Assembly (NCBI GenBank): GCA_002633005.1
Contig: NMRA01000782.1
Span: forward strand, 1-43,033
Origin: Phoronis australis
Taxonomy: Eukaryota; Phoronida; Phoronidae
DNA: 43,033 bases
Direction of reading: 5' to 3'
Made by a program: the position numbers and the translations under genes. Every line of letters begins with the position of its first letter. The first letter of the stretch is position 1. Below the pieces are notes generated by a model. It saw only the letters and a program-made list of their open reading frames with translations, did no database searches and was not told where the DNA came from. Positions 13,118-25,149 of the stretch are shown in pieces.

Positions 13118-14585
13118 CGTGTCCCGAAAAGTGACAATTAATTGACCAAATTCGTTAAAATTTTTCTAAATGTATCTTTGGTTTGTCATCAATAAGCTTA
13201 CAAAGTACATGTATCTCCGTGAAATATAAGAAATTATGGAAGAACTGTTAAATTCAAACCAGCGGGACGAAGAATGCAATATCACTGTGACTTTCATCCT
13301 GTTCATGCTCTACTCTCACTAAAAAAACTTCCTGTCTGGATCTCAAGCCTACTGTTTTTTATTGTCAGATCAGTTCTGTTCAATACTCTGGTTTGTTAGG
13401 ATGCCTTTGAGTGAAAGTGATAAATTTACAATTAAAACCTTGTCTCAAGAAGAAAGGGTGGAACGGATAAAGGATCGTAAGGGAGTTCCCAGGAAAAGGG
13501 TGGAGTCATGTGACTGTATTGCTAAAATACGCAACACAGGGTCTGTTGGCTTAATACTGGCAGTGGAAGACCCAAGACTGCATGTTCGAAAGAAAACTAG
13601 GATCGTGTCGAGGAACTAATTCAATCCCTGGAGGACAACCCGTGGAATTGCAAATCTTTGAGACAAGTCGCAAGGGATTTCCAATTGAGCAAGTCTTCTG
13701 TGCAAGGAATGGGGAAAACACTGGAGTTAAAACCCTTCAAAAGTATATGTGTATCCTGGAGAAATCTAAACTTTAGAAGGAACAGAAAAATTCGATGCTG
13801 CTAGTTGCATGACCTCTATTCAGCGACCGATGTGAAAGGAATCATTTTCACTGATGAAAAGGACTTCACGCTAGAAATCACTAAAACCACCAAAACTGTC
13901 GTATTTATGGGAAACAAAAACGAGACATTCAGCCTTGTCGACTCTATCATGAAACTTCCAGATTTCTCAAAAAGTAATGGTTTCCGTATCTTGGGAAGGA
14001 AAAACAAATATTCATTTTATTGACGCTGATACAGCCAAAATTAACAAACAACGTTACATGCAGTTATTGGACGAAAATCTTCCTGATAGCAAGCAACTTT
14101 ATCCTGGAAACAATTACGAGTCTCAGCAAGATGGGTCTCCGTCACACACGAGAAAGATAGCCCAGGCTCATCTGGACGAAGCCACACCAAAATTCATCAA
14201 AAAGGATAAGTGGACTCAGCTTAGTCCTGACTGCAATCCAATTGACTGAAGGAGAAAGTTTACCGGGGAATGAGAGGAAAACTGACTGAGCAGGAGATGG
14301 ACGAAATACGGAAAAGCATTCCTAGTTGGTAAAAAAGCTCCGTTTAGTCGTGACGGAGGCCACAATGACCGTGGACTGAAATAAGCGAGCTTCCCTTTGA
14401 TATTTTATTTTTTGGCCTGATGTTTTTAATTTGTCAGTACTCGCATAATTGGACACAGATCTCCTTGATGGACATCATTTGTTGATAATGTCATTAGGTT
14501 CATCTTTAAGAAATTTGAAAAAAAAACGATTCATCCGTTGCTGTGAAATTTGTTGTTAAAAACTGGCTCACTTTTTGGGACGCCT
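13118..14585 (+). mobile_element. Tc1/mariner-superfamily transposon (degenerate)
   Basis: Imperfect terminal inverted repeats frame a dead transposase: GTCCCGAAAAGTGAC at 13121-13135 and, inverted, GGCTCACTTTTTGGGAC at 14565-14581. TA dinucleotides lie close outside both ends, as expected for this superfamily. Total size is about 1.47 kb. It sits in the first intron of the RHIM/TPR gene model in the same orientation. Confidence 0.8.
13401..14378 (+). pseudogene. Tc1/mariner transposase pseudogene, DD37D type
   Basis: The reading frame starts at ATGCCTTTGAG and passes through several frames. Order of blocks: an N-terminal helix-turn-helix region (KIRNTGSVG, then SLRQVARDFQLSKSSVQ), the first catalytic Asp in FTDEKDF (about 13850), the second in QQDGSPSH (about 14130), and the third in SPDCNPID (about 14247). 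I count 37 residues between the second and third Asp, which is the DD37D arrangement rather than Tc1 DD34E or mariner DD34D. At least three frameshifts and a stop right after NPID, where a Tyr or Trp would be expected, show it is inactive. The tail (VYRGMRGKLTEQEMDEI) continues in another frame. Confidence 0.8.
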
Positions 14586-16829
14586 AATATGGGTTGCGAT
14601 TTCGACGCCCAGGCCTCACCCTCCTTACTTTAACAAAATGAGTGCCCCCGGGAGTAGACGTTGGTGGGTTGATCACACGCTACATCACTGACGAACGAAA
14701 GGGTTCAGCAGTCGTATTAGAAATCTCAAAACATGTTAAATTAATAACCCAACGAACTTCCCAAACACGTTGTTGCGCCATTCAGACGGACTGCAATATG
14801 TGTTTTTCCATCAAGCCTCGCAACGTGTGAATTCACTTTCGATTTTTCAACTGATGCCCTCTGAAGAGCCGGTAACCTCGTCTAAACACACTCTGCTTAA
14901 AATTTTAGCCTCCGCGCATTATCGACCCCTCCAACTGCTTAAACGTCAACTTTGGCATATCTTTCAACGACTTTGACTACTTTTTCACCATTGTTTACAT
15001 TAACAGACTAAGCAGATGCATGTGTAGCCTCGTTTTGAAATCCGGTAGTCGGAAGTATGCATGCTTTTGATAATCTCCTGATAGATTAGCCAAAATAAAA
15101 ACGAGTTTTTGGATATACGTTCAATACAATAATCAATGCTTCCTCGAAAACGATCGGTGAAGTCATCTCACAAAGCGAACAGATATTTTAGTTTCTTATT
15201 CTTCCTCAAATGAACCATGTTGGGTCTGCTCCGCTCAGTGGGTCGTTACCTCCAACCAACTTCAATTGTTGGAGAGGGTGCTTTGAGAACCGTTGCACCC
15301 TTTACGGGTGTGGGTTTTGGAAAATTCACATTTCCACCAAGTCATATAGATACTAGAGTAATCAGGCGATGGGCATTTATTCGGGTGAATAAATAAATGC
15401 CAAAAAACATCAATTGCAACGTGTGGAACTTACTGTAAAGCAACTTTCTCAATGTTACATGCGGAGCCGCCTAACTCCTTCCGCGGGGGATTAACGACTG
15501 TCTCAAACGAGTGTCCCATGTCACTTAAGCGCCAAGCCATGCGCTTTCTGACCAACTGTTTTGCCTCACCAATATAGTCATGCAACCCTCAGCGTGATGA
15601 TGTCCGTCGAGTCGTGTATCACATTTCGTGCCATTGTGACGAATTTGGAAATTCGTATACGTTGTCTTTGTTGCAAGTTTAACGCTTTACAACCCAAAAA
15701 TAACCAACAGGGTTCCCAGCCAAACGCCTGGATGGCAGGTTTAAAGTAGATTAGACACTCAACTGGGGTCTAGCAACATAAGGCTTTTGATTTTTGTCTG
15801 ACAAATTTATTTGTTTAATAAGTTGCTCTACCACCCAAATAATCCAGCATTTTCCAACATGTTGAAGACCGTGGAAATCAGTTTTTATATAATTATGCTT
15901 CCAACTTTACAAGTTGAACAAATTTTATCGTCCTGCTCATTCAAGGCTCATATCAAGAAAAATAGCGCGGTCTAGTTACATGTAATTATATGATTGAGAT
16001 TTGAGGTGAGTTATACATATAAAATTCAATTCCGTGCGCAACTCTCAATCATACACTCAATGCGTATGAACCACAAAATCTAATGTACATGTTAAAACAA
16101 AAAATATTTCTCATTTCTCATATATGCACGGTACACACCAAAAAGACAAAGACCCCGAATTTGCCGTCGTGATTGTCAAATTCATTGTTTCAGGGGTCTC
16201 TCTCACGACTCAGAAACGATGGGAAATTACAGGAAAGTTAATAAAGTGGCGAATACTGACGGCAGACGGTATTTTGTCTAATTACTCTGGCCTTGTACTG
16301 CAAGAATAGCAAAACCAAGCGTTTAAAAAAATCAGACGTATAAACATGTTTTTCGTATGTACAATTCGTTGATTGTCCGTCTGCTTTTTGTGCGATTTTT
16401 TGTGGTTCAGTTGCTTGATTCTTGTTCGTACATACTATGTTGTGGTTCGATTGTTCGAGCGTGTGATTCTGGCATGCGCATGCGTGTCTACCCAGCAAAA
16501 CCGAAACTTGAATTAGGTCTTGTTTTATTCTCACGTAATTTCCCTTGTCATGATACCTTTATATTTCCGGTATCGGCAAGAAAATAGAGACCACCAGCGA
16601 CCACAGAAAATCCTTAAAGCTTTATTGTGGTTGGCCAAACGTAAAACTGCAAATTTTGAAATGGCACATGTATATATTGAGAGATGGTAACGGAAACGGG
16701 ACGCTAATGACGCTGAAGAATACTGTTCGATCGATTTCATGGGCGCAGCATGCCTAATTCGATTTTTGTATTCTAGTCTGATAAACAGGGAGACGTATAG
16801 GTTTAATTATGCATACAATTATATTTTAG
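14586..16829. other. Intron remainder, no gene recognised
   Basis: About 2.2 kb between the mariner remnant and the RHIM exon. A short imperfect hairpin with GGCATTTATTC arms lies near 15368-15398. No exon in the shared phase and no element coding was recognised. Confidence 0.45.
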
Positions 16830-17108
16830 ATGAACTAAAAAACGAGGATTGTAGCGGACAATCTTTTAAAGGTACTTCAAGCTCGTCTAGTTGTGCAGCT
16901 TTTTGTGACGTCGCTTATGTGGGTAACGCAACGAACGTCCAGCTAGGAAACGATAACGTTATGAATATTGCTGGTCCAACAAACAAAGAAGACATAGAAA
17001 ACGTTAGGGCCGAACATGAACAAAAGGAATGTTCAATCCCGGAGAAACCGTCTGGCCATGTACAGGGTGTGTCACCAGACGGAAGCACAGAAAGCACAAT
17101 CAATGAAG
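16830..17108 (+). CDS. Exon 2 of gene model: RHIM-like amyloid motif
   Basis: Acceptor ATTATATTTTAG and donor GAAG|GTAATG bound 93 codons in phase 1-1. A serine-rich stretch (TSSSSS) is followed by CDVAYVGNATNVQLGNDNV and then MNIAGP. The core at 16934-16969, N-V-Q-L-G-x-x-N-x-M-N-I, fits the RIP homotypic interaction motif exactly: tetrad (I/V)Q(I/V/L)G, then N and M at the usual spacing. RHIMs form hetero-amyloids that connect sensors and adaptors to RIP kinases in animal necroptosis and inflammation signalling. After the motif the chain is polar and likely disordered (ENVRAEHEQKE, GVSPDGSTES). An in-frame ATG at 16739 could make this a first exon instead. Motif identity is seen; amyloid formation is inferred. 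Confidence 0.72.
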
Positions 17109-17999
17109 GTAATGTTACATATTGTAATGGTTCATGAACTGTATTGTAAAGAGTTATGGCAATGACATTTCACAGTCTCATTAACTAAACATAGTAGCCG
17201 TAAATATGTTACTTTTGCTTCCTCTCACGACCGACATTTTCAAGACGTACACATTTCTTTAAATGACCAATTTTTCATCGTATAAAATTGTAACAGCAGA
17301 TGTACTGATTTCGATGCCCCGGCTGGCGAGTAAGTTCGGGGACGTTATTTTTCAGTACAAGTATGATTATAGATAATACTAAATATTTACTTAAACATAA
17401 TTAGCAAACAGCATCGTCATTGGATAATAAGCATATGCTAGTCATTAATTATCTTTTTAATTGATCTTTTATGGTTTCAATCACCAAAACTGATGTGGAA
17501 ATAACGCATATAGTTGCTCCGCTTAAATTATGGTGGCGGAACATAAAAACCTAGTTGCAACACCAATAAAGTCCATGGCCGAACCAAAAAAACCCATGAC
17601 TCAATGGCAGGACCAAAAATCTTAGCTCTTTGGCTGCAAGCATACCAGTGCGAGCCCGCCAATTTTCTGACTGATGCAGTAGGGCACCCAGTGTTTTCCG
17701 CCATTTTGTCCTGTGTAGCACTCTTCAATATGGCGTCATATTGACAACGCGAGCTGCATGTATCTGAGTGGCGCCCGCCCGGTCTATGTATTAAGATGTC
17801 TATGATTTGAACTAAGTTATCAACGTATCTTTGAGAACTGACCCCAAGTGGATCGCAAGATCCATCCACCGAGTAATAGTACGGGATTGATGTGTAATAT
17901 ATCACAGAATCTTGAGTGAAGTAAGCAGCGTGTTCAATATCAACGCTAATAATAACAAATTCGTAAGTCTGCCTAAATGCAACATCTTTTTTGTTTCAG
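17109..17999. other. Intron 2, nothing recognised
   Basis: Bounded by GTAATG and TTTGTTTCAG. A 125-codon minus-strand frame inside it (17905-17528) has no family resemblance and is probably chance. Confidence 0.5.
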
Positions 18000-18080
18000 G
18001 TGCCAGTGTTGGTTGTACTGCTGAGCCCGAACCAACAAACCATGCCACATACAATAATTTGCTAGAACGAACACGTGAAG
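18000..18080 (+). CDS. Exon 3 of gene model: short linker
   Basis: A strong acceptor (TTTTTTGTTTCAG) and a donor, GAAG|GTAATG, identical to that of exon 2 enclose 81 bases, 27 codons, phase 1-1. The product is GASVGCTAEPEPTNHATYNN plus LLERTREG, with no known domain. The same donor decamer in two successive exons hints that one arose from the other by duplication. Joining exon 2 (dangling G) to this exon gives an intact Gly codon. Confidence 0.6.
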
Positions 18081-18737
18081 GTAATGTATCAATGTACACA
18101 GTTGAAATTTACGGTGTAAACGCGTTGTAGCTTGAAAAGAATGGCTAATCACTACATGTATGGACAAGGACTTGAGGTAGATATTAGGAAATGCCTACAG
18201 GTAGGAGACCTTTGCGTTAAAAGAACTTTTCAGGAATAATAGCAGCATTGTTTCAAAGCAAATCGAATATCCAAAATTCTTTTCTGTTTTCATAGATAAA
18301 AAATTATTACGAAAATACAAAAATCACTAACTGTTAATATTTTTGCAAATTTTTGTCCAGAACAACAATAACTACTCTTTTCAAAAATGGCTCAAACGTG
18401 ACCATTAACAACAATGTGACATTATTCGAAAGGCATTTACATTTTGTCCTCAGTGGTTCACAAAAGGTGAACTATTACTGGTTGACAAATGACACTCGAC
18501 AGACTTCCGTGACAAGGAATAAAGATTTGCCGTATGCTCCCAGCAATTTAGTTACTCTTCATGTACCAGTGGAAATAGTAATTCTACTGGTACATTGTCT
18601 TCGATTTACGTCGAGTGAACGCGTCTATCTGTGGATAAATTAGTTACCTAAGTGGTTGGAAGTTTAGTCTCTGTCTCTGAGAGCCTCAAGTCTGTTACAT
18701 GTGACGTATTAGAGACACAATTCACGAGAAACCTGGC

Positions 18738-18884
18738 GCGCGTTCAGTAGACGCTAGGACCTACGCTAGGACCTAGCTAAAACCTAGTCACAGTCACGTG
18801 TTCTCATTTAAAATACACGGCAATATCTCACGTAATCTCTCGAAGTCTTGCTTTTTAGCGAGGTCCTAGCGTTACTGAACGGGA
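18738..18884. repeat. Small inverted-repeat MITE, copy 2
   Basis: The left end, CGTTCAGTAGACGCTAGGAC, is mirrored by the right end, GTCCTAGCGTTACTGAACG. The 147-base unit is homologous to 6320-6460. The inner part also contains a short direct repeat, ACGCTAGGACCTA. No coding capacity. It lies in intron 3 of the gene model. Confidence 0.8.
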
Positions 18885-19718
18885 GGCTGGATTTCTTCGA
18901 ATGAGTTCCTGTGGTGGTACCTACATATTACTTCCATGGAGGTCCACTCAGCTGATTTGTTTACTTGAACTGAATGGAACGTGCATCACAGCAAGTTGTT
19001 GAATTGATACTTGTATTCTAGTCTTTTCTGCAGTAAAAATCCACGAGTGTGCGTCTCTGAATATACGTGCAATACATGTACATGTATGAGCCTGATAGAC
19101 CTATAGACCGACGTTGAACACAAATCAAGGAAAATATATGCATGTTTGTATTTCGTGGTCGTTGTCATGGTGAAAACGTGTACATGAGGGTATGTCTAAG
19201 GAAATAATGGAAATATGTTAACTTGGAAACAAAAAACAACTGTGAAAGGTTCGGTTCTCTGGTAACTCGTACCGGGATTTTCCGTACAGTGTAGATAAGC
19301 CCTGCCGATGAAACACCCATCGTCGCGTAGTCGGAAAATTATGCCGAATAAACGTCTATGGTTTTGCAACTTCTGGTGCAAAGTGTCCAGATAGTGAGGC
19401 ATTATTGGGAAAATTTCTTTTTCAAAGCCCAGTAAGAGTCAACTTTTTGTCACACATTCAATTTTGTAAACCATATATTATTTACAAAAACGAACAGTGT
19501 TTATTAACAAAAATTTTAAAAACAGTTTTAAGTAAACTACGACTTTCCGTTTACGCGCCCTCCTTTTCAAAATAGAGGCCCGGGCGTATATTTGGTGTCA
19601 CTAAAACGACTGGAATTTTTCATTTTACAAAAACACGCCCATCCGCTTATCCACAGAAAATCCCGGTAGTGTGGACGGACAGTTATCTCCCTTTAAAACT
19701 GATGTTTTACTTTTGCAG

Positions 19719-19769
19719 CCGCTAATCATTTGGGGAACAGAATGTTGGATTTGATGCAGTACCTTGATA
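19719..19769 (+). CDS. Exon 4 of gene model: 17-codon linker
   Basis: Acceptor ACTTTTGCAG and donor GATA|GTGAGT enclose 51 bases in phase 1-1, encoding NHLGNRMLDLMQYLD after a split Ala codon. The sequence is amphipathic and probably helical; no domain is recognised. Its shortness makes it the least certain member of the chain, but splice sites, phase and strand all agree with its neighbours. Confidence 0.5.
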
Positions 19770-21456
19770 GTGAGTAAAATGTTTTGTTTGGATAGAAGGT
19801 GGCTCAGTCATGACAAAATTGTTCAATTTGCGTGTGGGGTTATCGTGCACTCGCTAGTGGCCTGGAAAAGTGTCTTTAACGAAGTTTTTATTATTTTTCA
19901 TTTATTTCGATACATAATGGACATCGTTTTGTTTAGTAGCATATATACATTTTTTGATATTCATATACCCGTAGACTGGCGTTCAACTGAACTTTTCACC
20001 AAAATTATGAGATTTGATCGGCAGACTATGCAGGGAGGATCACTAGATTACTGAACTCAAAGCCTCCTTAGTGCTGTTGTCACGAGAAATTAAAGAAATG
20101 AACAACTTTTTTTTAATGAGAACCTCTAATATACACTACCTCTGTAGAGTTAAGGAGAGCTCATTTTGTATTTGTTCAAACACGATACTTGGATTTATGA
20201 ATCTTTAAAAAGCAATTTTTGTTATTTTTGTAAATGGCCACTGATTGCCACTACACCAGACTTGTCATCTTTTGTTATCATACCAGAACTGATTGATCAT
20301 GCTACGTTTAAAATTTAATGAAAACTACCTTTATGCAATGAAACTACAAAAAAATGAAGTTTATCAGAGGGTTGGCCTAACGACGCGACCCACTGTACTT
20401 TCCTCGGGGAATCCGAGCAGTTGTGACCTACTTCTCATTTGGCGAAACTTAGCAGACTGCGGACTAAAAATATCGGAGAATCTTCTCTGATTTTGTTCGA
20501 ACTATCCTGAAATTTATGGCGTCGTGCAGATAATTCGACTTGAAGGTACATACCCAGCTTTACATGAACATGTCGCATCAGTGGCCTTGCCAGTTTTCAA
20601 GTGAACTCCGTGTGGGGTTCTTCGGATTATCGCTGGCCGGCTCCGAAGTACTTTTCCTCAAAAACTTACTTTTTCATCGTCGCCTATGCAAATTCCCAAA
20701 TCATGAGCGTACGATTCTCAGCTGAAAAACTGTTGTCTTTGTCGAAGCGTTTTTGTAACATACGATTCTCAGCTGAAAAGCTGTTTTCTTTGTCGAAGCA
20801 ATTTTGGAAAGTGCAAAAAACACTCATCGACTCCACCTGGAAAGCCGTTTAGGGAGTGTATTTGCCTCTGACATCTTGTTTGTTTGTCGGGTGTCACATG
20901 GCTTCTTGCAAGGGGGCGGAACTTGCGATTGGTAAATTATAATTTGAGTGCAAAGGAGCACGTTTTGCGGTTCACGTCAAAAATTGACCTACCGGTATAC
21001 GTTTTGACTCTCCCTAGCGCAATGATTTTATTGCACAGGCGTCTTGAGAACATCTCTGACTGACACTGGTGACCCGTTGCATGAATCAGTCCCAATAGGG
21101 CTACTCCCTAAATTTTTGGCACGTATTTGAAGACTTTTTTTGCTTTGTTTTCAAGAAAATGATATGGGACAATCAGGTACCGTAGTAGCGTTCTGCAGAC
21201 TTGATTTCTCGAGAGAAGTGCAAGATCTTGCAAGGCGCGAGTGAAAAGCAAGTACTACTCCAGTATACTAGCCTGTCACGGCTAAATGACAACCACTAAA
21301 GCGATATTAGTTGGCGAGGTTCAAATATTTATGGGATAGAATTCATGAATTATGGGATTGAATTTGATGTTTCCGTTCCATAAGAAGTTTATGGTCGCAA
21401 GCGCTATAACCATGCCCAATGCTTACAATGACACTCAAAAAGGGGGTCATTCTGAT
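19770..21456. other. Intron part, no gene recognised
   Basis: Apart from a 51-base duplication at 20711-20812, nothing coding or repetitive was recognised. Confidence 0.5.
20711..20812 (+). repeat. Tandem duplication of 51 bases, frame open
   Basis: Two adjacent 51-base copies begin ACGATTCTCAGCTGAAAA. Because 51 is a multiple of three, the plus frame stays open and gives two near-copies of RFSAEKLLSLSKRFCNI. An AG (TTCTCAG) precedes the frame in phase 1, but no matching phase-1 donor follows, so I do not call an exon. Confidence 0.75.
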
Positions 21457-22120
21457 GTGTCCCAAGTTCTACGTGTCCCGGGATATACCTGCCTCGTTTT
21501 ATGCATATCGGGGTTCTATGTGTCCTGGATTTTATGTGATCAATTTTCTGTGCATCGGAAGAGTTCTATACTGCGCATGTCCCGGGTTCTGTGTGTCCCG
21601 GTTTGGTAGTGGTGATTGACCGCTGTAGAGAATGTTCTAACTGCATGTACACATGTATTTGATTGCCATCATACGGGCGCGACATTCAGTGGGTTTTCCG
21701 GATGCTTCTTTCAAATACACGCATTATGCACACAATTTCTCCAGGCGGACGATGGTTAATTTCATACCGGGCTTCATGTGTCCCAGGCCATTGTTCGACC
21801 AGCCAAGAAAATCAACATAAGATTGCCGTTTGAGACCAAGTCAAAGGAGTACTGTCAAGATCCAGCTTGCATTCGAAAATCCCGGAGGGCATTGCTTGCT
21901 CTGACAACGACCAGGATCAGAATTGTTACGTGGACCTAAAATGACGATTGTTGCTACTGTACCTTTCCCACTCTTTTGCTTAGCGCCTGGACTATAAAGA
22001 CCGGAAAACAAAGAACCGGGACACATAGAACCCGAAGTTCACAACGCGGGACACATAGAGCACCGGAGACATAGAATCCGGGACACATTGAACCCGGAAC
22101 ACAAAGTACCCGGGACGCAA
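21457..22120. repeat. Inverted arrays of a 16-19-base minisatellite
   Basis: The left array (21457-21607) and a lone copy near 21775 repeat a unit like GGGTTCTATGTGTCCCG in plus orientation with variable spacing. The right array (21992-22120) has about seven units of the same sequence in reverse complement. The two arrays flank about 380 bases of unrelated sequence. Facing arrays of one unit are typical of subterminal repeats of a foldback or non-autonomous DNA element. No coding sequence was found. Confidence 0.75.
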
Positions 22121-23390
22121 TGCTACGCACCCCTCGAGAGGAATATTTTGTTTACATTTATACTGATCGTCTATTTCCAATACCTGAGAAATTGTCCAAA
22201 ATGGAAAAACGTACAACTGAAATCGTTGACCATATTTGTCTCGATATTGGAGAAAATGACTTGTTGGAATACGCATACACAGCAGATCGTAGCTAAAATT
22301 TACCAAATGGCCTAGCTTTCGAGATGTACGACAGACTATAATGCTAATGATAGAGGTTGAGTTTGAAACTTTGAGTGGCAACTCAATTATCAGTTGAGCC
22401 AGGTGTACAGGTGTAGACTACGAAAACGTAGGTGACGCTTTCATTTCAAGGTACACATCATTTGAACACGTAGAGTTACAGTTTATTTCTGTCTTCTTCA
22501 TTTTTCTGAGATAAACATTTATTTAATTGCAAAATATTCATTCTAATTTCATGTTGCTCCTTTTTTGAACAAGAGTTGTACTATTAACAATGCAAAATGC
22601 TATGCTAGAATGACATGTGAGTTGAGAGCCAAGATGATAGACGATTCCTGTGTGTATACATTCCCACTAATTGATTGGTTGCATTTTTGTTTGACTGACG
22701 TGTTAGAACTGTCCATTTGGAACTGAACGCAAAAAAATGTCGACCAGTGAAGTTATTGCCACGCCTTGCAAGATTCTTGCTGTGCTATCAGCACAGAAAC
22801 GTGGAGTTTTACTAGATTACAGTTTTAAGCTCTATATTACAATGGACATGCAATGTGAAGACCTAAATTGTCACAGCCTCTCAAGTTCCCACAACTTTAA
22901 AACTATGACAATTTCAGGACTGCAGGCCCATATTGTCAGAATTTGTTCAAAGTGTCAAATCATTGTTTGCTTGTGGGTCGGTACTATGACATCCGCAACA
23001 TCAAGAGCAGTAACGTAAACACAGCGGGAGCAGAACCATAAAAACTTGCTGTCTCAAACGACAGTGGCGCGAATGACGTTCAAGATCCAGCCCCAAGGCA
23101 GTTACACAAACGACGCGGGTTAGACACAGTCGGCATTCAAAAGAGACTATTCGGCAACGCTAACTGAGACTATACACGGCATGTACCAGTGCAGTTATCA
23201 AACAGGCAATAAAGCTCTTTAATCCCCATAAGGTTGTCTTCCGCTTACCGAAGCTTTGCCGAAACTTCGCTTACCTTTCACACTTAATAGCGGTATCGAC
23301 GTTATCGCCATGACATCAGATGACGCAGTTCATTTGTACTCTCAAACGAACGGGTTCGAGGCTAACTGAGAAATTTTTGCCTGCCATTTA
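22121..23390. other. Intron part, no gene recognised
   Basis: A 93-codon plus frame (22737-23018) matches nothing I know. An AATAAAGCTCTTTA string near 23206 could be an old polyadenylation signal of an element, but no coding partner is visible. Confidence 0.45.
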
Positions 23391-23531
23391 CAGTGACGGA
23401 TTCAGAGGGGGGGCTAAGGGGCCCATGCCTCTCCTAAAATTCTCCCAGATTCCAATTCGGGGGTGCGAATGTCTGACGGGCAAAATTCTAGCTAATAACC
23501 CTCCTAACTCAGAATCCTGGATCTGCCCCTG
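23391..23531 (+). repeat. Short MITE with hAT-like ends, copy 2
   Basis: The 141-base unit starts CAGTGACGGATTCAG and ends CCTGGATCTGCCCCTG, inverted repeats of each other (CAGnGnCnGATnCAG). It shares its body with 5194-5346. The CAG ends resemble those of non-autonomous hAT elements. An 8-base target duplication is not clear (flanks ATTTAC and ACTTAC). Confidence 0.7.
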
Positions 23532-25149
23532 ACTTACGAGTGTTTCTGAAAATGATTAAGGTCATTCATCACCTGACATTCTTTCTTTTATTTATTTTCG
23601 TCCGTCTCTTGAGAACACGTCGGCTACGCACCAACAACAAAGAAAACGTTTTGCGAGTCTTGCGTGATCGTATGTCGCTGCTGGGAACTCTACCGATATC
23701 TTGGACGACTCTTCACTTTTAGTTTTCCCTACATCAAAGCTTCGGTTACTATCGAAGCTTCGCTTTCAAATCCTACCATTTTAAGCGAAGTCAGGCCCGT
23801 AGCCAGCATTGCGCGGAGTGTGGTTCGATTTTCTAAAACGGTGGACCTTTGATCGTATTTCGCAAACGTCGGCCATTTTGCAGTAGCGCCCTTAAGCAGC
23901 TAGACCCGGCAGAAAGGAAATCCGTATACAGGACGACGACTCCTGGCGTTTCCATTTTCTTGAGATAAGATGGAATTCGTAGGCCTAATCCAAGAAATGC
24001 CATGACAGCCACACGCAAAAAGGGTCCAAATTCGGTTTTCTTGTGATCCACGAAGTTCTCTTTCTGCTGAGTGCGACCTCTGCCAAATTTTCGAACCACA
24101 TGTGCTTTTAAAAATTAGTGATTATACTCCTTCACATAATCGGAGGGACACATATTCTAAGAGGATGACTTGCAGAATTTTTTTCTGGTTTCTTAAGTTA
24201 CTCCTAGCGTTGGAAATGGGAACAGCCAACTACTCCAATGGTTCACTACAGCAAAAAATGTATGAAAATTCGGACTGAAGTGTAATTTTTCTACTTCCAT
24301 GTGCAAAAATACACACTTCGGTTTCCACGCATTGGCGTACCTAGTAATGATATAGTGAATAACGCCCTGAGGTATTAATAAACTTTAACTGTTTGGGTTT
24401 CTTGCACATGCGAAAGTGGGCCCTAAAGTATATCTTATGGATAAGGAAAAAACATACGTACTTGCATTTTGAAAATGTGAAGTAGGAATATTAATACATT
24501 ATCAAGCAAGATAAATTCATCAAGTCCCTGTCAAGATTGCATTATTTCACAGTCCGACTGAAAAGTTTATCCGCTGCGCTCCAACCTGAGTCACTCACCG
24601 CATCGGAAACATGCCCGTGACCGGGTCAAAACTAACGGTACATGTAGTACGACACCTGATCTTTGCCAGTTTTTACCAAGTCAGAGTGTCACATTTAGTT
24701 TTCCCAAATATAAAACCGCCCGTGCGTCATCGCAACCCTCAGTGAAATGAAATACCACAGTGCCCTCGGTGTTGTCCCTGTTTTGAAAATGTGTCGGCTT
24801 AGATTCAAAAATCGCGATTGTGAATGATTGGAACTTATCTCATTTGCAAACAACGCAATCCATTATTTAAGAACTATTCGTTTTTTGCACACCCTTTAAA
24901 TGATTACTAAATGGACACAGATACAATAGTAAGTTAATGTCAGTCCCGCCTCATCTGCAACAGACATTTAGAGTAGTAAACTCTCGCACTTGTGAACATC
25001 ATGGTTTCCCAATAGTCAGCGTTGGAAGTAGTGGAAATCTCTTCAATCAAATTTGATGCTCGTATGAAGTCTGCGAGGTTGTGCACCATTGGCAATAATT
25101 TACAAGATAAGATTTTTCTTCTTTGACAAAAATTTTTATTAGGCCTAAT
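23532..25149. other. Intron part, no gene recognised
   Basis: About 1.6 kb without a supported exon. A minus-strand open stretch at 24099-23833 contains a hydrophobic run (RVAVMAFLGLGLRIP) but has no in-frame ATG and no recognised family. Confidence 0.45.

Noticed and set aside
16739-16829. ATG at 16739 as the first codon of the RHIM exon
   Set aside because: Possible, but the acceptor before 16830 fits the phase of exon 1 exactly; kept only as an alternative start.
18353-18643. 96-codon frame after a TTTTTGTCCAG acceptor
   Set aside because: In phase 1 it hits a stop at once; the open frame would need phase 2 in and phase 0 out, unlike every other exon of the gene.
22737-23018. 93-codon plus-strand frame
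   Set aside because: No recognised domain; cysteine spacing does not form a clear zinc site; no splice support.
23833-24099. 88-codon minus-strand frame with a hydrophobic run
   Set aside because: No in-frame ATG (the nearby ATG is in another frame), no known relative, and no splice context.
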